Shown here one piece after another: positions 11,149-25,387 of a stretch of 64,000 nucleotides of DNA. Under the pieces are notes generated by a model. It did no database searches, was not told the DNA's origin, and saw only the letters and a list, made by a program, of their open reading frames with translations. A program made the translations under genes and the position numbers. Source of the DNA: Raffaelea ambrosiae (lineage: Eukaryota; Ascomycota; Sordariomycetes; Ophiostomatales; Ophiostomataceae); assembly GCA_002778195.1 (NCBI GenBank), contig PCDI01000003.1:2191913-2255912 (forward strand), written 5' to 3'. Every line of letters begins with the position of its first letter. Position 1 is the stretch's first letter.

Positions 11149-14100
11149 AGCCTAATTCAATCTTCGATAACAAGAGTTAAAGCAAGGAAATCAAAGCAAG
11201 GGTAAAGCGAAAGATCATAAACTATACCTAATTTATTTACTAAGCCTCACTATACATAATGTCCCTTTTATAAAAGGGTCCTAATACTTGCCGGCTAGCG
11301 GTAAAAGTATTAAATCTATGTATACCGTATAATTTAATTACATTACATAGTTTTTAAACATAGGTTTTTTAGTAAAGCGGTGTACTATTTGTTTTTAATC
11401 GTTTTTTTTTTTTCATTTTCTCCCACTAAAACTTGATTAAAATCTATCGTTAGTTTAACGGAATTAATAAGCTCTAACGTTGAGTTATTAAAACAACACT
11501 TAATAAACGGTAACTTCGACGAAGCACTTATACTACAGCCGCTTAATATCACCGACTCTCCTCCTCCTCTTAGTTTTATTAGCTGTAATCACCTCTTCCT
11601 CGAAGTTATCTTCTCTAACGAAGTAAAGCTTTTACTAATACCGTTTTTTACCCTCTTTAATAAATCGCTTTCGCTTTCGTAAATAAATACTTGCGAATCT
11701 TTTATTTTAACTAGCTCGGTAACAGTATTAAAGCGTCGATCGATAGTATTAAATGAGTTAAACGAAGTGCCGCGCTCGTCGCCTCTTTATACGAAGAGTA
11801 AGTATCTTTCTCGATATATTACTATTAAAAGTGTTAACCGATAAAATAAAACTATAAATAGTTAAACTATTAATAACGGTGTTAAAACGAAGACATAATA
11901 AACGATAAAGATTAAAAGCAGTTAAATTACGAAGTTTCGTAATAATTATATTATAAAAATAATTATTACGATTATACGTTTATTTTAATAATACGTTAAA
12001 ACGGCGCTTTTAATACTATTTAAATAAAATCATATAACGATATATAAAAAGCGGTGTTAAAAAAGTGCTTTTAACGTTAATTTAACGCTTTTTAAATAAT
12101 ATATAAGATTTATAAGAAGTATAAATAAAAAAGCGACGATATAAACTGTTAATAACCTTATTAAGTGAGTTTAAGGTTAGTTATGATTATAAAGGCGGTT
12201 TATTAAACTATATCGATGAGAAGTGAGCTACTTTTTATTAAAAAAATAAAGCGTTACGGTTAATTAACTGAGTGCGTATAGTTTTAATTAATAATAAAAG
12301 TGTGTATAACGACGTGTTTTTTAACGAGAAAGCAATTAGTAGTAATATATAAAGCGTTAAAAAGATTTTTAAGTATTTATAAAGCTTTAACTGGGTTTTT
12401 TAAACTATTAATAATTATAATATAAAAAAGAAAAAAAGGAGATAAACTTAAACTTATTATTTAATTTATTAAAAGTTATATAATAACGCTCGTTAGTAAA
12501 AGGGAGTAATCGTAGTTTATTAAAGTTAAAAGAAAAAACAAAATGAGTCTGCTTTAATAAAGGTTAATCGTTATTTTAAAAAAAGAGTTACTACTTTTAC
12601 TTCACTTCGTATTATTAATAATAATAATATCGCACGCGTTATAAAAGACGTTATAAAACTTTTTAATAATAAATTAAGCAAAGACGACTTATAAAAGTGT
12701 ACAAAGCGTATTAACGTGCTCTTTATTACTATCTTTTAAAAGGTAATAAATAAAAAGGTAAAGAAAGCGTTTATACGTATTTAAACTAACAAAGCGGTTA
12801 AATAGTTATAATAGTTATTATGGAAGAGAAATATAATAGTTTAAGCTAGTTAAAAAGAAAGTTATAAGTGAATTAAACCTTTGTTTTAAAAGCTTTTTTA
12901 AAGGCTTTAACTTATTCTTAATTTAATAAAGTATCTTTATATAAAAAAACCTTAATTTAAATATACTTAATAAAATCTAAAGGTAGCGTTTAACGTTAAA
13001 CCACTTTTATATTAAATCTTACTAGTGTTTTTTACATCTCTTCTCACTTTACATTTTAACTATTATTAATATTTTTTTACTTTATTTAAAAACTATTTCT
13101 TTTATATGCTACTTTTAACCTAATTATTATACTACCTCTCTTTCATATTATAAAGTATTATAAAATTAAGTACGTTTAACTCTTTTATATAAGTTTTTAC
13201 TAAAAACTAATAGCTATAATTCGTTTAGTTTTTTTATATTATTACTAACTATTACCGCCGCTTTCGCCGCCGCTTTTTATAATTAAGTTTAATATAATTA
13301 AAAAGCTTAATTCTTTATACTTTTTATACCTTTTATTATACAAATAAAGTTATATACTTTTATTATAATATATATTAATAGTTTTTACTCGTTTATATCG
13401 TACTTAAATACTACTTTCGAAAAAATACGAAACTTCTTTTTAACGATATTAAATACTCGTTTAATAACAACTTATAACGAAGAGTGTTAATAGTTATAAT
13501 GTTCTTTTATACTACGTAACGATTAACGTTATTCTCTTTATTTAAAGAAGTGGTATATAACATTTACGAAAAGTATAACTACTTTAATAGTTTTAATAAA
13601 TCTAACATTTACTAAATAAAATTAATAGCGTAGGATATAAAAACCGTATACTTTTACTTATTTAAAAAGTAAAGCATCGTTTATTAAACCTTTTACTTCG
13701 GTTAATACGTAATTAAATATTTTATTAAAACGTATAATAGTAAATATATTTTAATTAACAAACCCTTTTTTATTATAATACCGCTTTTAATCGTTAAAAA
13801 TAATATACGTAAAAATATACATGCCGTCGATTATATTAATATATTTATTAAAGTTATAAAAGTAATTATTTATTTCGATATAAAGATTAAGCTAGTTTTA
13901 CGTAAGTAAGTTAACGAAGTAAAAGTGTAAAACTAAAAAGCACTTTTATATATTACGCGGTTTACAATGCTTTAATACTAAATCTATTACTTACAATCAC
14001 TTAACTATTATAGTGTATTATAACTAAATAAATAAATGAATTAATTTTAACGTCACTAACACCGCTTACGGTGCCGTATATCGCGCAGCTAAGCGCATGT

Positions 14101-15299
14101 AACGTGTTAAAGCCTAACTACTATCAACGAGCTAGTTCCGGCAAGACTTAATCTACTGCCCTTTATATAAGCGTCGCGTACGAGCATGCGAGTCCTTCGT
14201 CTAACCCTGTGTCCCACCGTATATATCTCCTTAAACATCCTATTATTAAAAGTTCGTCTAAGTAAAAAGCCTTAAGCTTCGTGCCGTCGATTACCCTAAG
14301 GGGTGTATGACGATAGTTAAAAACAAAGAAAAGATCATCGAGTAAGCGATTAAGTTTATAAAAAAACTCTAACGGGTAAGTGTGTTCTTTAGTATACGTG
14401 CTTAGCTCATTTTAAACGCGTGTTTATTTCACCGGTGACGATAAACGCGATAGTAGATTAGGTGCTTTAGTGTAATATCTTCGTTATATTAATAACGCGA
14501 CTTAACTTATATTTATAAATAAAACCGTTTATAATACTAAGTATAGTCGTTATACTCTATCTTAATAGCGAGCAGTGCGTAAAGGTGCGTACGAAGAAGA
14601 GCGAGCTTAATAGGTGGTTTAAGCGCGTACGAGAGAAACCACCTCTTATATAAGCTTGATAACCTTATTATCTTTCGCTCTTACCACTCGCGCGCGTTAG
14701 CGCGCACTTAACTCGTTGTTAACGATCGTATTTCGTAAAAGCTAAGTGTAGCGTATGTTTTTAAGTTTGAATCTCCATGTATTACGCTATGTTTAACCAT
14801 CTCATCGGCCCGCTCATTCTTTAAAATACTTTCGTATTTTAAATATCACTTTATCGTTATTAAGTGCTTCATAAAAAGTTAGTAAAGTTAGATAAAAACT
14901 TATTAAAACGTCGTTAAAGCCGAGCTTCGCACGTATTAAATAATTAACGTACTATTTAAACATAGCTATATATAGCCTTTTAATCGTTTTTTTACGCGGA
15001 TTTTTATAACTATTTACGTTACTCGTAACACTTTTATTACTTCTATGTTAAAGATATGAGTTTATTTATAAATACGTTTTTTACTCGTTTGTATAATCTC
15101 GTCGTTAAAGTATATTATAAAGTTATATTTAATATATCGTTATTAATCTACTATATATTTTAATTCGTTAAAGTATATAATAATATCGTTTAAGAGTATT
15201 ATTAATTCTTATTAAAAGAATCTTTTAACGGTTTAATCTTTAAGTTTGCTTTAAGTCGAGTTTACTTTATAACTTTATAAAAAGTAAAGTAAATAAAGG
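11149..15299. other. AT-rich RIP-like DNA, no identified element
   Basis: I could not match this to families A, B or C, R1 or the Fot1 element. It is heavily A+T with cytosines kept mainly in CG, so it has the same mutational look. The segment 11365-11800 is largely open on both strands, with one TGA on the minus strand, but resembles nothing I recognise. Less mutated islands occur at about 14050-14300 and 14560-14800. The second has an inverted repeat GGTGGTTT (14613-14620) / AAACCACC and a TATATAAGC. An old copia-like or other repeat is possible but unproven. Confidence 0.45.
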
Positions 15300-17454
15300 G
15301 AGATTTATAAAAACGGTGAAAGGGAAGCAGCTTATAGTTATATCGTCGTACGTTGGCGTAACGGTTAATCGTGTTTTTTACTTCGAATATTTAAAAAGAT
15401 ATTCGTTTTACGTATTAAAAAGTGGCTTATTTCCATTATTCGAATTCGAAAAGCTTATTTCCCTTTTACTTATTTAAGTACTACTTTCGTTAAAAAGAGT
15501 TCGACGTTTCGAAGAAAAGTAGCCCTTAAAGTGATACGCTAAATTAAAAGCACTGCTTTAACAGCCGTTAAAATTACGCTTTAAATTTAATTAATGTACT
15601 ATTTTTTTTACGTAAAAACCTCCGTACTTAACCGTTTCAAACTCTGATTACGCGTTAGCTTACGCTTTCTTACGTATTAAACCTCTATTTCGAATAAAGC
15701 GAAAAGAAAGACGTATATAAATATCGTATAACGTATAACAGTCGTTAAAAGCCCGCGGTTAAATGCTTACAACGAGCGTAAGTATTAAATAACGCGAAGA
15801 GCTTTACTCACGTGTTTAAAAACGTGTTTTTCAAACTTAAAATAACGATTTAACCAAACTCTTAACTAACGTAAGCTCGGTATAAGCGCGTCGCTATTAG
15901 TTAAAGAGACTAACGTAATTATTAACTCGCTTAGTTTTAAAAACGAATTATTCGTATGTTAACGGCGAGTAATATAAATTAAAACGAACTTTTCAACCGT
16001 AAAAGCGACTTTATTTCATCTTTTTTATACTAATAATTATTTTAAGTTTTATTTTAATAAACGAACGTTTTTAATAAAGCTTTTAAAGAATTAAAAAAAG
16101 TTAAAGTCGTTAACGTAATAAGTTTAAAAGTGAGGGTTTATTTTAAGCGCGTTCGTTATATATAACGTAAAGAAAACCAAGAATAACAATGAGTTTTAAA
16201 GCGTGTTATACGATATATTCGTAAAGTTAGTTTAATAGCTTTCGAAGCGAACTCGTACTTAACGCTTCGTTAAAAAAGACTACAAAAGTATAAAGTACGG
16301 CGGGGGTTAGCTATCTTCTTATATTCTTTTTAAACGTCGTTAAAGTAAGAAAGCATCGAAAGCGCTTTAAACGTCGGCCGTTAATAGAGTCACATCGTGC
16401 TTTTTAATTAACGCGGCTTTTATATCGTAAATGAATATTAAAAGAAGGTTCGTTATTAACCGTTTAAATAGTGCGCTTACGTATCTTTTAATAATAAAGC
16501 TATATTATAGTATTATTTAAAACAGTTGTCGCGTAATAAGTCTTTTAAGCTTTTTAAAGATACACGATAATAAAGTAAGCGCGAAAAAGGTTTAATAAAA
16601 GGTTTTTAACGTACGACTAAGCCGTTTATAAAAAGCGTACTATTACGTTATCGCACTTAAGAAAGGTAAACGTGGCTTTAATCGTGTAATCTTTAAGCTC
16701 TTTTATACTAATAGTTTATTTTTATAAAAGTTAAAAAAACGTTAAAATAAAAAGGTTGGTTACGGTTAAGCCGCGAAAGGATCGACGAGGTATTAAAGTA
16801 GGGGTAAACAAAGCTTAGTATTATAAAAGTCGAGGGAACGTTACTATAAAGATTTAAGTAGGGTGTTTTCGAAGAGAGTAAAGGGATGATTAATTAAAGG
16901 GGTTTAAAGAGTTATAGTTTAAATTATTATTCGTTATAAAACGATTAAAAACGGTGTTTCGTAAAGCGTTTACTTTTTAAGCCGTAGTGTAAAGTAGTGT
17001 GCCGTTTATAGCTAAAGGGGGGGCTTTAAAACGTAGGGTGGCTTTATACTATTAAACGATAAAGTAAAGCTATTATACGTTGGTATATTAATTAATACGT
17101 TAGCGTTAATAGTCTCTCTTCTACCTCCGCGTAGTTACGTAAAAAATACGTTAAGCGTTTTATACGTTTTTTAATATAATATAACTTTTTATATAACGTT
17201 TAATAGTTTAATAATAAGTGTTTTAAGCTTTTAAGTAAGCTTTTATCTACTAAAGAGCAGTTTTACCCTTTTATTACTTTACTAAGCTTATAACGCGAAT
17301 CGCGTCTTCGAAAGCTAAGCGTAATTAAGTCGTTTAAACGTTTATTTCGTTTCGTAAAAAGTGTTATTATAAAGGAGATAGTAAAAAAAGGTTTATAACT
17401 AAGGTAGCTTTAAATAAAGGGAGAGCGTGTTTAAAAATGCGGTGATGTAAAAGA
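15300..17454 (+). pseudogene. Degenerate plus-strand coding block of unknown family
   Basis: On the plus strand long stretches read as Lys/Arg-rich protein broken mainly by TAA and TAG where Gln would fit. The clearest frame runs at about 16753-17100 (for example NVGWLYTIKR). From about 16740 the plus strand is rich in G and poor in C, so damage was mostly C-to-T on this strand. I do not recognise a domain. It ends at a run of nine G (17455-17463) where a reverse family A copy begins. It is probably an unclassified transposon. Confidence 0.35.
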
Positions 17455-17463
17455 GGGGGGGGG

Positions 17464-19085
17464 AAATTAAATAATGCTTATACTCTTTAACTCTTTCGTA
17501 AATAATTCCTTTTTATATAAAAACTTATTTTACGAAAGCGCGTTTTATATAAGTAGCGTTAATAAACGTAATTAACGTGTTAGTTTTTAATAAGTTAACG
17601 TTGTTACGCGGTTAAAACGCAGAGTAATAAGCTTTAATATACTCATTCGTCGTTTTTTAAGCGTTTTACGCGATCGTTCGTTTATATTTACTTCTTTAGT
17701 AAATCTCGCTTATAAAGCTTTTTATATTAAAAACACTTTATTTTATAACCGTAATACTTCTTTAACCCGCGAACGTAGCGTTAACAACTCGCGCGTAGTA
17801 TTATATTCGCTTTTTAACTATACTTTAATCTCGTTTATAAGTCTTTTTCACTACGTTATTAAAGTAAATAATAATAATAATAACGATAAAAACGATAATA
17901 ATAATAATAACGACGACGACGATAATAATAATAAAAACTCTTAAAATCTCGCTTACGTTTCGCTTATCGTTAAAAAAAACGACGACGCTTTAAGTTAAGT
18001 TGTCGTCGCTTTTATTACGCTTTTCGCTTTTACGTTTACGCTTATTAACGGCGTTTAACTAATAAACCTTAGTTTTAATAATTTAAAAATCTATTATCTC
18101 GCTTACTATTAATACGTTTAACACGCGTTCGTTGTTTAATCGCTTCGTTTAAAGTTAAACTTAAAATACGAGCGTAAGGTTGGAGCGTGTATTAAATATA
18201 CAAAGATATATAAAACTTATATAAGTATATATAGTCGGGCTTCTTTCGCTTCGTCGTCGGCTTATTATTAACTCTTTTATATAAGTTTTTAAACTAATTC
18301 GTAATAATATAAACCGTACGATTAAGTTTTTACGCGCTTTTAACACGCTTTTTACGCTTTTTTAAACCCACTTACTTAACGACGTTAAGCTTAAAGCTTT
18401 TTAGCGTGCGTTAACTAACGCGATTATATACTTCGTAACTCGCGTACTTTTTTTATTTATTTAACACTTATCGCGCTTTGAGTTGTTTCAAAAGATTATC
18501 ATATACGACTTCGTAAGCTCTTCACTCGCTTCGTTATCGAATCGTCTTTAAGCTTTACTAACCCTTATTTAAAAGTGGGTTAACTACGTTACGTAAATAG
18601 CCCGCGTTTATATTTCATAAGTTGTTATAATCGTTTATATTAAAGTTAAACATATAATTAATACGTACTTTTTTTACGCTATTTTTTTATAACGACGCTT
18701 TATTAACGCTTTACGTTAGGTTTTATTTTTAATCGTTAAAGATTAATAATATAATTATTAATAAACCACGCGCTTTTAACTTTTAAAACGGCTTTAAACC
18801 GCTTTCGTAACCGCGCGTTAAACTATAAACGCTATTAACGCGTAAATAAATTTTTTAAATCTTAGTGTTTAAACGTTAAACTATTTTTCCTACTTACGTG
18901 CTTTTATCATACCGCTTTTAAGCTTTAATCGTTATAAAATGGGTTTTTTTTATTTATTATTATCGCGCGCCCTTTAAACCGCCCTCGCGCCGCTTTAATA
19001 CGTTTAAGATCTTTATATTTTCTTAACTTACAACTAGTATATCGTCGTAGTTTCGCTTACGAGCCGCTTTACTCTTAAAGATAAT
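17464..19085 (+). pseudogene. Accessory-gene remnant of copy 4 (runs on the plus strand)
   Basis: Because copy 4 is inverted, its antisense accessory gene lies on the plus strand here. The acidic-tract remnant at about 17868-17940 shows AAT/AAC/GAC/GAT triplets, which is what Asp GAC/GAT codons give after G-to-A change. The intron region around 18215-18285 keeps the spacing of the best copy, but the splice signals are mutated. Confidence 0.55.
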
Positions 19086-22000
19086 TTATTTTACTTTTCG
19101 TTTTTTCTTTACTACTTTTTAAGCTTAAAACCTTACGACTAGTTTTTATATATACTTTATATCGTTTTTTAACACTCATTAATTATACTTTATAAACCAC
19201 TTCGTTTATTAAACGAAAAAAGAACGCTTTTCGTTTTTTATTCGAGTATTTTACACCTTTTTCACTTTTTATTTATTTAACTTTTCTTTTAACGATAGAG
19301 TTTAAAAAGTCGGCTACGTTTCGCGGTTTTCCTTTTAAAGCTTTAATAAAGTTATTAAAAACACGTTATAAAATCGGTTGTATTAATCGAAGAGTGTTAT
19401 ACGATATACTTATAATTTAACTTTAATTAAAACTATAAACGAGTTAATAAAGCGAGGATTTATCTTTTTATAAAGCACTTTTAACTTAAGGTTTTATATT
19501 AATAACTATACTAAATCTTTTATATAGTACTTTTAAAGTTAATAACGGCGGTTATAAAACTTCGTTTAAGCTTTTTATACTTTTTTTTAATGTTTTATTA
19601 TAAAAGCTCGTACTTTATTTAACTTTTTTAATCTCGTTACGATTATGAGTACTCTTTTTTTAATAAGTCGTTTTTAATTCGTATATATATCTTTAAGTAG
19701 TATTTTATAAAAAAATAAAATAACGTATTACTAGTTATAACGTTAACCGCGTTATTATATACGTACTTCGTTATTAATAAAAGCTTAGTTTAGTTCGTTT
19801 AAGACTCGCTCGTAAATACGCGTAAATAGTGTTTTAACGTTTAATTCATTCTCTCGGTTTAACTATCGGTTTACGAGTGAAACGCTGTAAAAAGGCGTCT
19901 TTTAATTAAAAGCTTTACGTAAAGCGTTATTTAATACGTATTAATAAAAACGCTCCCTCGGTTTAAAACAATACCGTATAATATATTAAATTTTATTTCG
20001 ATTTTTATATATAAAACCTTTATTAACTAATTCGACGTTATCGTCGTTTTTATAAAAAAAAACCTCACCATCTTCGTAAGCTTATTTATAATTATTAAAA
20101 TCGTATTTACGTTTTACCCTTTATAATAAATTTTTAATAGTCTCATTACGAAATCTATAAAGATTTTTTACCACGGTTTTTATAAAATAAAAAGTGTTTA
20201 TAATTAGCCGTACGGCTTATATCGCGATACTACTCTTCGCGTATACGTTAAATAGCTATTAACGTACTCGTAAATATATATATTTATATACTTTTAAAAG
20301 AATTTTCTTTTTATTAACTCTTTTATACGAGTTTTTTCAAAGTGTTTCGTTAAAAAACTATCGTAATATATTTAAAAAATCTCCCTTTTTACTATTTCTT
20401 TTTTTAAAACGTAAATACGATTTTTAAATCGTAATAGTCTTTTTAACCCCACGTTTTAATATTTAAAAGTGGTTATAATCGTTTTAATTTAAGCTTTTAA
20501 TTATTAAGTCTTTTCGTCACTTACTTATAAAGCTTAAAGCAACTCTATTAATAACGTGTTTACACTTAATATTAACGGATTCTCCTTTTTTAACACAGCT
20601 TAATATAACTCTAAAAAGATTAATTGTTTAAAGAAAAGATAAAACCGTTGTCGTAGCTTTAACGGTAGCTCGCTCCGAGGTTATTACTAAAGAGCATTTA
20701 AATAATAAGCTTAAATTCATTAAATTTAAACGAAGGGGTTTTTATACTCTTTACTCGCTTAAAGTGTTACTCTTATATAATTAATATAAGCCGCTTTAAA
20801 CGATAACTTCTTTTAAGTCGTAACCGCTTTAATCTTAACGCGATTAAAATAAACATATAAAATTAATATTTATTTCGTAAATATTAATCGCGATTTAAGG
20901 TCGAAGAGTAATTTTAACTCTTCTTCTTTATTCGGGTTTTCTTAATAGTTTAATCTTTAAAAAAAGCTATTAACGAAATTGGTTTTTTTAACTTAATATT
21001 TAATTTTAAAATTAAAAAAAGTGAAATATATACACCACTTAACCTACCTCTCGTTTAACTTCTTTTATTATATAAATATACGTAAATTAATATAATTTAA
21101 TAAAACCTCGATCTTATATTAATTACTTTTTAAATATTAACGTTAATACTTAAAGGAATTTATAATTATTATTATCTTTTAATTAAGAGTATTATACTAT
21201 AACTTTAACTCGTTTTATTTTTAAAACTAAAATATAATAAAGTATTAACAACTCTCATCATTTAATTAAAATAAAATCCCCGCTTTTACGAATTTTAATA
21301 TATTGATTTTAAACCGTAAACGACGCGTTAAGTTAAAGTGTTTTAATAAAAAAACGCGAGTAAATTCTTTTCGTAATTAATAAAATACTTATATCGCTTT
21401 TTTATTAAAGCGTACTCGCTTAAGGGTTTTCTCGTTTTTTATCCTTTTTAAAAGTTCGTTTAACGAGGTTATGATTTTAAAATACCTTTAAATAAAACGT
21501 TAATAAAAGTTATAAAACCTTAAAAACACTTAAATCTTTTGATATATTTCGAGTAACTTTTAAATAACGATAGCTTTTACTTAAGCCGAGTTTATTTACA
21601 CCTTAGTATTAAAGAAGATAAATCTTAAAAACTCAACTTAAGTCTTAGTAAAATTCGCATTTAACCAAGTTTATAAACAATTATACTTTTTATAACCTTT
21701 TAAATACGTTTCACACGTGTTTAGTATACTCGTTTTAACTTTTAAAAAACATTAACACGTTATTTATATACGTAATACACGTTACGTCAATTAACCCGCG
21801 AAAAGCCGTATAAACGTAATATTAAAACGTAACTAACGCATTTATAAAGCTAAACGATAAAACTATATACTCGTAGTGTTCGTACCGCGTATAAAACGCC
21901 GTCTTTTATTCGTCTCTTTCTTTAATTCGAATTTAATAGTAAGCGTTTTTAATATTAAGTTTAATAAAGTACTTAACGCCCGAAATCCGGTTTAAAATCT

Positions 22001-22950
22001 TTAAAATTAACGAAAAAACATAACGGGTTTTAATCGTAACTTTATTAAAGCTTTAATAGTCGACGTAAAGCCGTAAAAAGCCGTCTTTTTTAAACACGAA
22101 GAGGATAAGTACTTTAGTTAAGCTTTTACTTAATCGAATTCGCTCATTTTATAAGTTTTCTTTAAAATACTTTCGTAACTCTTTTAACTCTCGTTTAAAT
22201 AAAGAATAAATCGTTTTGTAAAAAAGCTACACTTCGTTAACTAAATCGATTACGTAATTCGTTTTTTAAACGAGCGATAGTATAACCGCGTTTATTTCAT
22301 TAAATACGAAAACGAACTCGAGAAACTTCGTTAACACGCTATTATAAAGCCGGCGCTTCGAAGTTACTTTATTTTTAAAAAAGTATTATTTAAACTTAAT
22401 TTATTTAAAACGATTAAAAAGTATAAAAACTACGTATATAACTACGATATTCTTAGTTTTTTTTAACGAACTTACGAAGTATATCAATCGTAAGCTTATT
22501 TAAACGATAATTAAAACACCACTAACTACCTTTAATCGTATTAATAACTAAATCATTTAAAGTCGTAACTCTTAAAAAGATAAAGCTTTTACTCATCGCT
22601 TTTATTTATAAAATACTTACGTAAAGCCGTATAAACTCTTTAGTTTAACTCTAATAATCGATAAGCTTTAACAACACCTTTTATAACGTCGTTAACATAA
22701 CGATCGAGTCGTTCGTTATTTTTAAGCGCAGGGCTTAACTTTTCTTCTTTTTAAGTTCGACCCGCGTAATAAACTTTAACGAAACAATGTTAACTTTTAC
22801 TCTCGTATTAAAGTTAACGATAGTTTAGTATTCTCGGTCGGTTTTTACCACGGTTAAGTTATATAGTCGTACGCTAATCTTTACTTCGACGAGCGCTTTC
22901 TTTTTTAATTAAATAAAAGCGCTTACGCGTTTTTTATCTTTTTCTTTAAC
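19086..22950 (-). pseudogene. pol remnant of family A copy 4
   Basis: Collinear on the minus strand with protease, RT, RNase H, integrase and chromodomain of 32835-36545. The chromodomain end is near 19090 and the protease end near 22950. Stops are numerous. It is useful as a length reference: it contains the stretches removed from the best copy between protease and RT and at the integrase C-terminus. Confidence 0.65.
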
Positions 22951-24170
22951 TTAACGTCGAGCTTTAATATACTTTTAACCTTTTAAACCTTTATAAAGTT
23001 GGTCTTTAACTTCGTATACTTTAATATAATATACCCTTTTTCTTCGTAGTTATAACACGTAATACCCGACCTTTTATTTATTTTCTTTTTAAGCTTCTCC
23101 CCTCTTTTTTCTTTCAAACCGCTTTTAAAACGCGGGTTACTTACGCTTTTAAAGGTGTTTTACTATCTTCTTTTAAAATCGCTTTACGACTTTTTGTTTT
23201 TTAACTTCTTTTTTTTTTACGTATTACTTTTAATAGTTTTTTATACGAGTAATAAAAGTATTAAAATCGATAAACTAATAATTAAAGTTAACCGTTAACG
23301 ATTCTCGTAGGTTTTTTTATAACTCAAAATAAAAAGTCTCTTTTTAATAGTATTTTAAAAAAGCTTTTATTTTCAACTTAAAGAATTAAAAGTAAAAAAG
23401 AAATTTAACTAAGCTTTAGTTTTCGTTTTAAACCGCTTTTTAATATTATTAATAAGCAATTAATAACGAATATTCGCTCTTAAAAAAAGCGTTATCGTTT
23501 ATTCTTTAAAACAAGTTTAAAACCTCTTCGCTCGTTAAATTTCCTCCTTTAAACCCAAGTTAATCAAGTATTACTTTTATTAATTTTAAAAAATAATATT
23601 AAGTTAAAATAAAACTATTAATACGCGCTTTTTTAAATCGTGAAAACGCTGTAAAACGACTTTAAAAACGTCTTTTATCGCCTTTACTTATATATCTCGT
23701 TATATAAAAATAAACTTATTCGTAAATTTATTAAAAAACGAAATTTTCACGTTAACCCTATCATCGTAGTTATCTTCGTTATAATCTTCGCTTTTATTAA
23801 CCTTTAAACTAAGCGTTAACAAGTAGATTATACTACGAAAAGTCGGCTCGTAATAGTTTTTAATACTCGTTCGCGTTTCGTTATACGCGCTCGTTAACCT
23901 CGAAACATTCTTCGTTATTAATGTTTAAACCACTTAAAGTTATAAAGTTTATTACTTAGTTTATAAAAGCTCGGCTTTAATATTACGAATCTGCTTAACG
24001 AGTATTAACCGCTTTTTCGCTTATTTAAGCTCGCAACGAGCTCGAACCGTAACGAGTTCGTCGTCTTTAACGGCTTTTTAAACCGGCGTAACCGCGAGTA
24101 GCGTTTTATTATCGAGTTAATCGCTCGCTTTAACCGCTTTTTTTTTAATATTAAAGAGTGCGGTCGTTAT
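22951..24170 (-). pseudogene. gag remnant of family A copy 4
   Basis: The gag start position is at 24170-24168 (ATG now ATA), and the zinc-knuckle region lies near 23041-23070. The N-terminal 24000-24170 keeps more GC than the rest, so damage is uneven along the gene. Confidence 0.65.
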
Positions 24171-24285
24171 TAATAAAGGGTTTTTATTAACGGCTATCGC
24201 CGCCGTTTACACTTGTTTTTATTATTTCGTACTCGGTGTTATCTTTTTTAATCTTTTAAATAACTTTAAATAAAAGATTTAAAAA

Positions 24286-24653
24286 TATTAAAGTAATACT
24301 TATAATTAAGTAAAAGATTACGAAAAATAGAGGTATTTTATTAACGAAGGTAAGATTTCGTAAATTATATAACTAAATCTTATTCTTTTTTTCGAAAAGG
24401 GTGAAAAGCTTTCGTTATATTAAAAGCTTTTAAAGGCTTTATACGCGGCGCCCTTAAGTCGCGTACGAAGCCTTAGCTCCGCGCTATACCCAAAGGCTCG
24501 TGCGTGCGCTTCGTAACGCACCTCGCTTCGAGCTTACGTTAACTACGTAGTCACGTGCTTCGTTAGAAGGTAGTACGTGTTTAAGGAAGTCGCTCGTACG
24601 TGTTTAAGCTGTTCGTAAAGCACGCATCCGAGCAGGCTCGCGATGCTTTTATA
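24286..24653 (-). repeat. 5' LTR of copy 4 (short variant)
   Basis: This is the reverse complement of the 369-bp LTR type. GAGCAGGCTCGCGATG near 24631-24646 marks its start on the minus strand. It is well preserved in the middle. It abuts a forward family A copy at 24654, inside that copy's protease-distal region. Confidence 0.75.
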
Positions 24654-25052
24654 ATAAATAAAAGTTTTATTTTTTAAAAGTTATTATCACGTTAAAAGAT
24701 TTAGTTATTATTATAATTAAAAGTAGTTAATAATAGTTTTATTACCGCTTTAATAAGTTTACAATTAATTTACTTTAAAAAGTTTATTAAAAAAACCTAA
24801 AACGCTATCGTTATTTACGCAGTTTTTATACTCTTTAATTGGGTTAAGTATATTAAATATAAATAATACTCTTTTAAAAGAGATACGACTTTAAAGCTAA
24901 CGTTAGCTTTATAATGGTATCTTAACGGAGTTTATTAATTTCGCTTTTATGTTTAATAAGACGAGCGTAATAATACTATTTATTTATATAAAACCCCGAT
25001 TACGCGATCGACTTAATTAAAAAAAACGTAACCTTTTCATAAAACGACTTAC
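24654..25052 (+). pseudogene. Family A host copy 5, part 1 (protease end to RT start)
   Basis: Matches 33164-33470 of the best copy plus about 70 bases that copy has lost. It is strongly RIP-mutated. It ends with CTTAC (25048-25052), where family B inserted; the sequence resumes at 30681. Confidence 0.7.
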
Positions 25053-25328
25053 TATCACGGACCGCCGTGCCGGAGCCCCACCCTGCTTGCTTATTGTCTG
25101 TCTGCTCGTATGCTAGCTAGCAGACCTAGCTGATCCCCCCTGAGATTACTGCCGCTTGTCACCGCTATCGTAGATAGTTCTTTGAGCCGCATCTGCCTCC
25201 TAAACGTAGCTCCTTAAGCTACGTCTTCGTCTACAACCTAACCCCTACCTGCACCTCTGTAGAAGACTAGCTATCCTAAATATACTGCATCTCGTCCCTG
25301 CCTACCTGTCTGCCTGCCGGCCGTGACA
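25053..25328 (+). repeat. 5' LTR of family B
   Basis: Begins TATCACGG (TG changed to TA) and ends CCGTGACA. Compared with the 3' LTR it carries A where the other has G at four sites, and no private T. Confidence 0.92.
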
Positions 25329-25387
25329 TTACGTAGCTCCTTCCCATAGGTGCCGACGAGATACTTACGATCCCGGAACCCCCTGCC

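Larger units (their letters stand above)
17464..24653 (-). mobile_element. Family A element in reverse, copy 4 (3' end missing)
   Basis: Read on the minus strand, this begins with a 5' LTR (24653 down to 24286) and continues through gag, pol and most of the accessory region. It breaks off at 17464, at the position equivalent to about 38040 of the best copy, so the last 0.7 kb and the 3' LTR are missing. It is heavily RIP-mutated but nearly collinear. It keeps the 70-bp pol segment that the best copy has lost. Confidence 0.8.

Noticed and set aside
11149..11800. Ty1/copia LTR and coding start
   Set aside because: The segment looks LTR-like in places, but I found no second copy and no copia motif on either strand.
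15300..17454. Tyrosine-recombinase captain of a giant mobile element
   Set aside because: Considered because the block is unclassified, but no recombinase motif could be read through the mutations.
25329..25360. tRNA primer-binding site after the family B LTR
   Set aside because: The sequence just inside the LTR does not begin with TGG or resemble a tRNA 3' end that I can name. The same is true of family A at 31476, so no primer is assigned.
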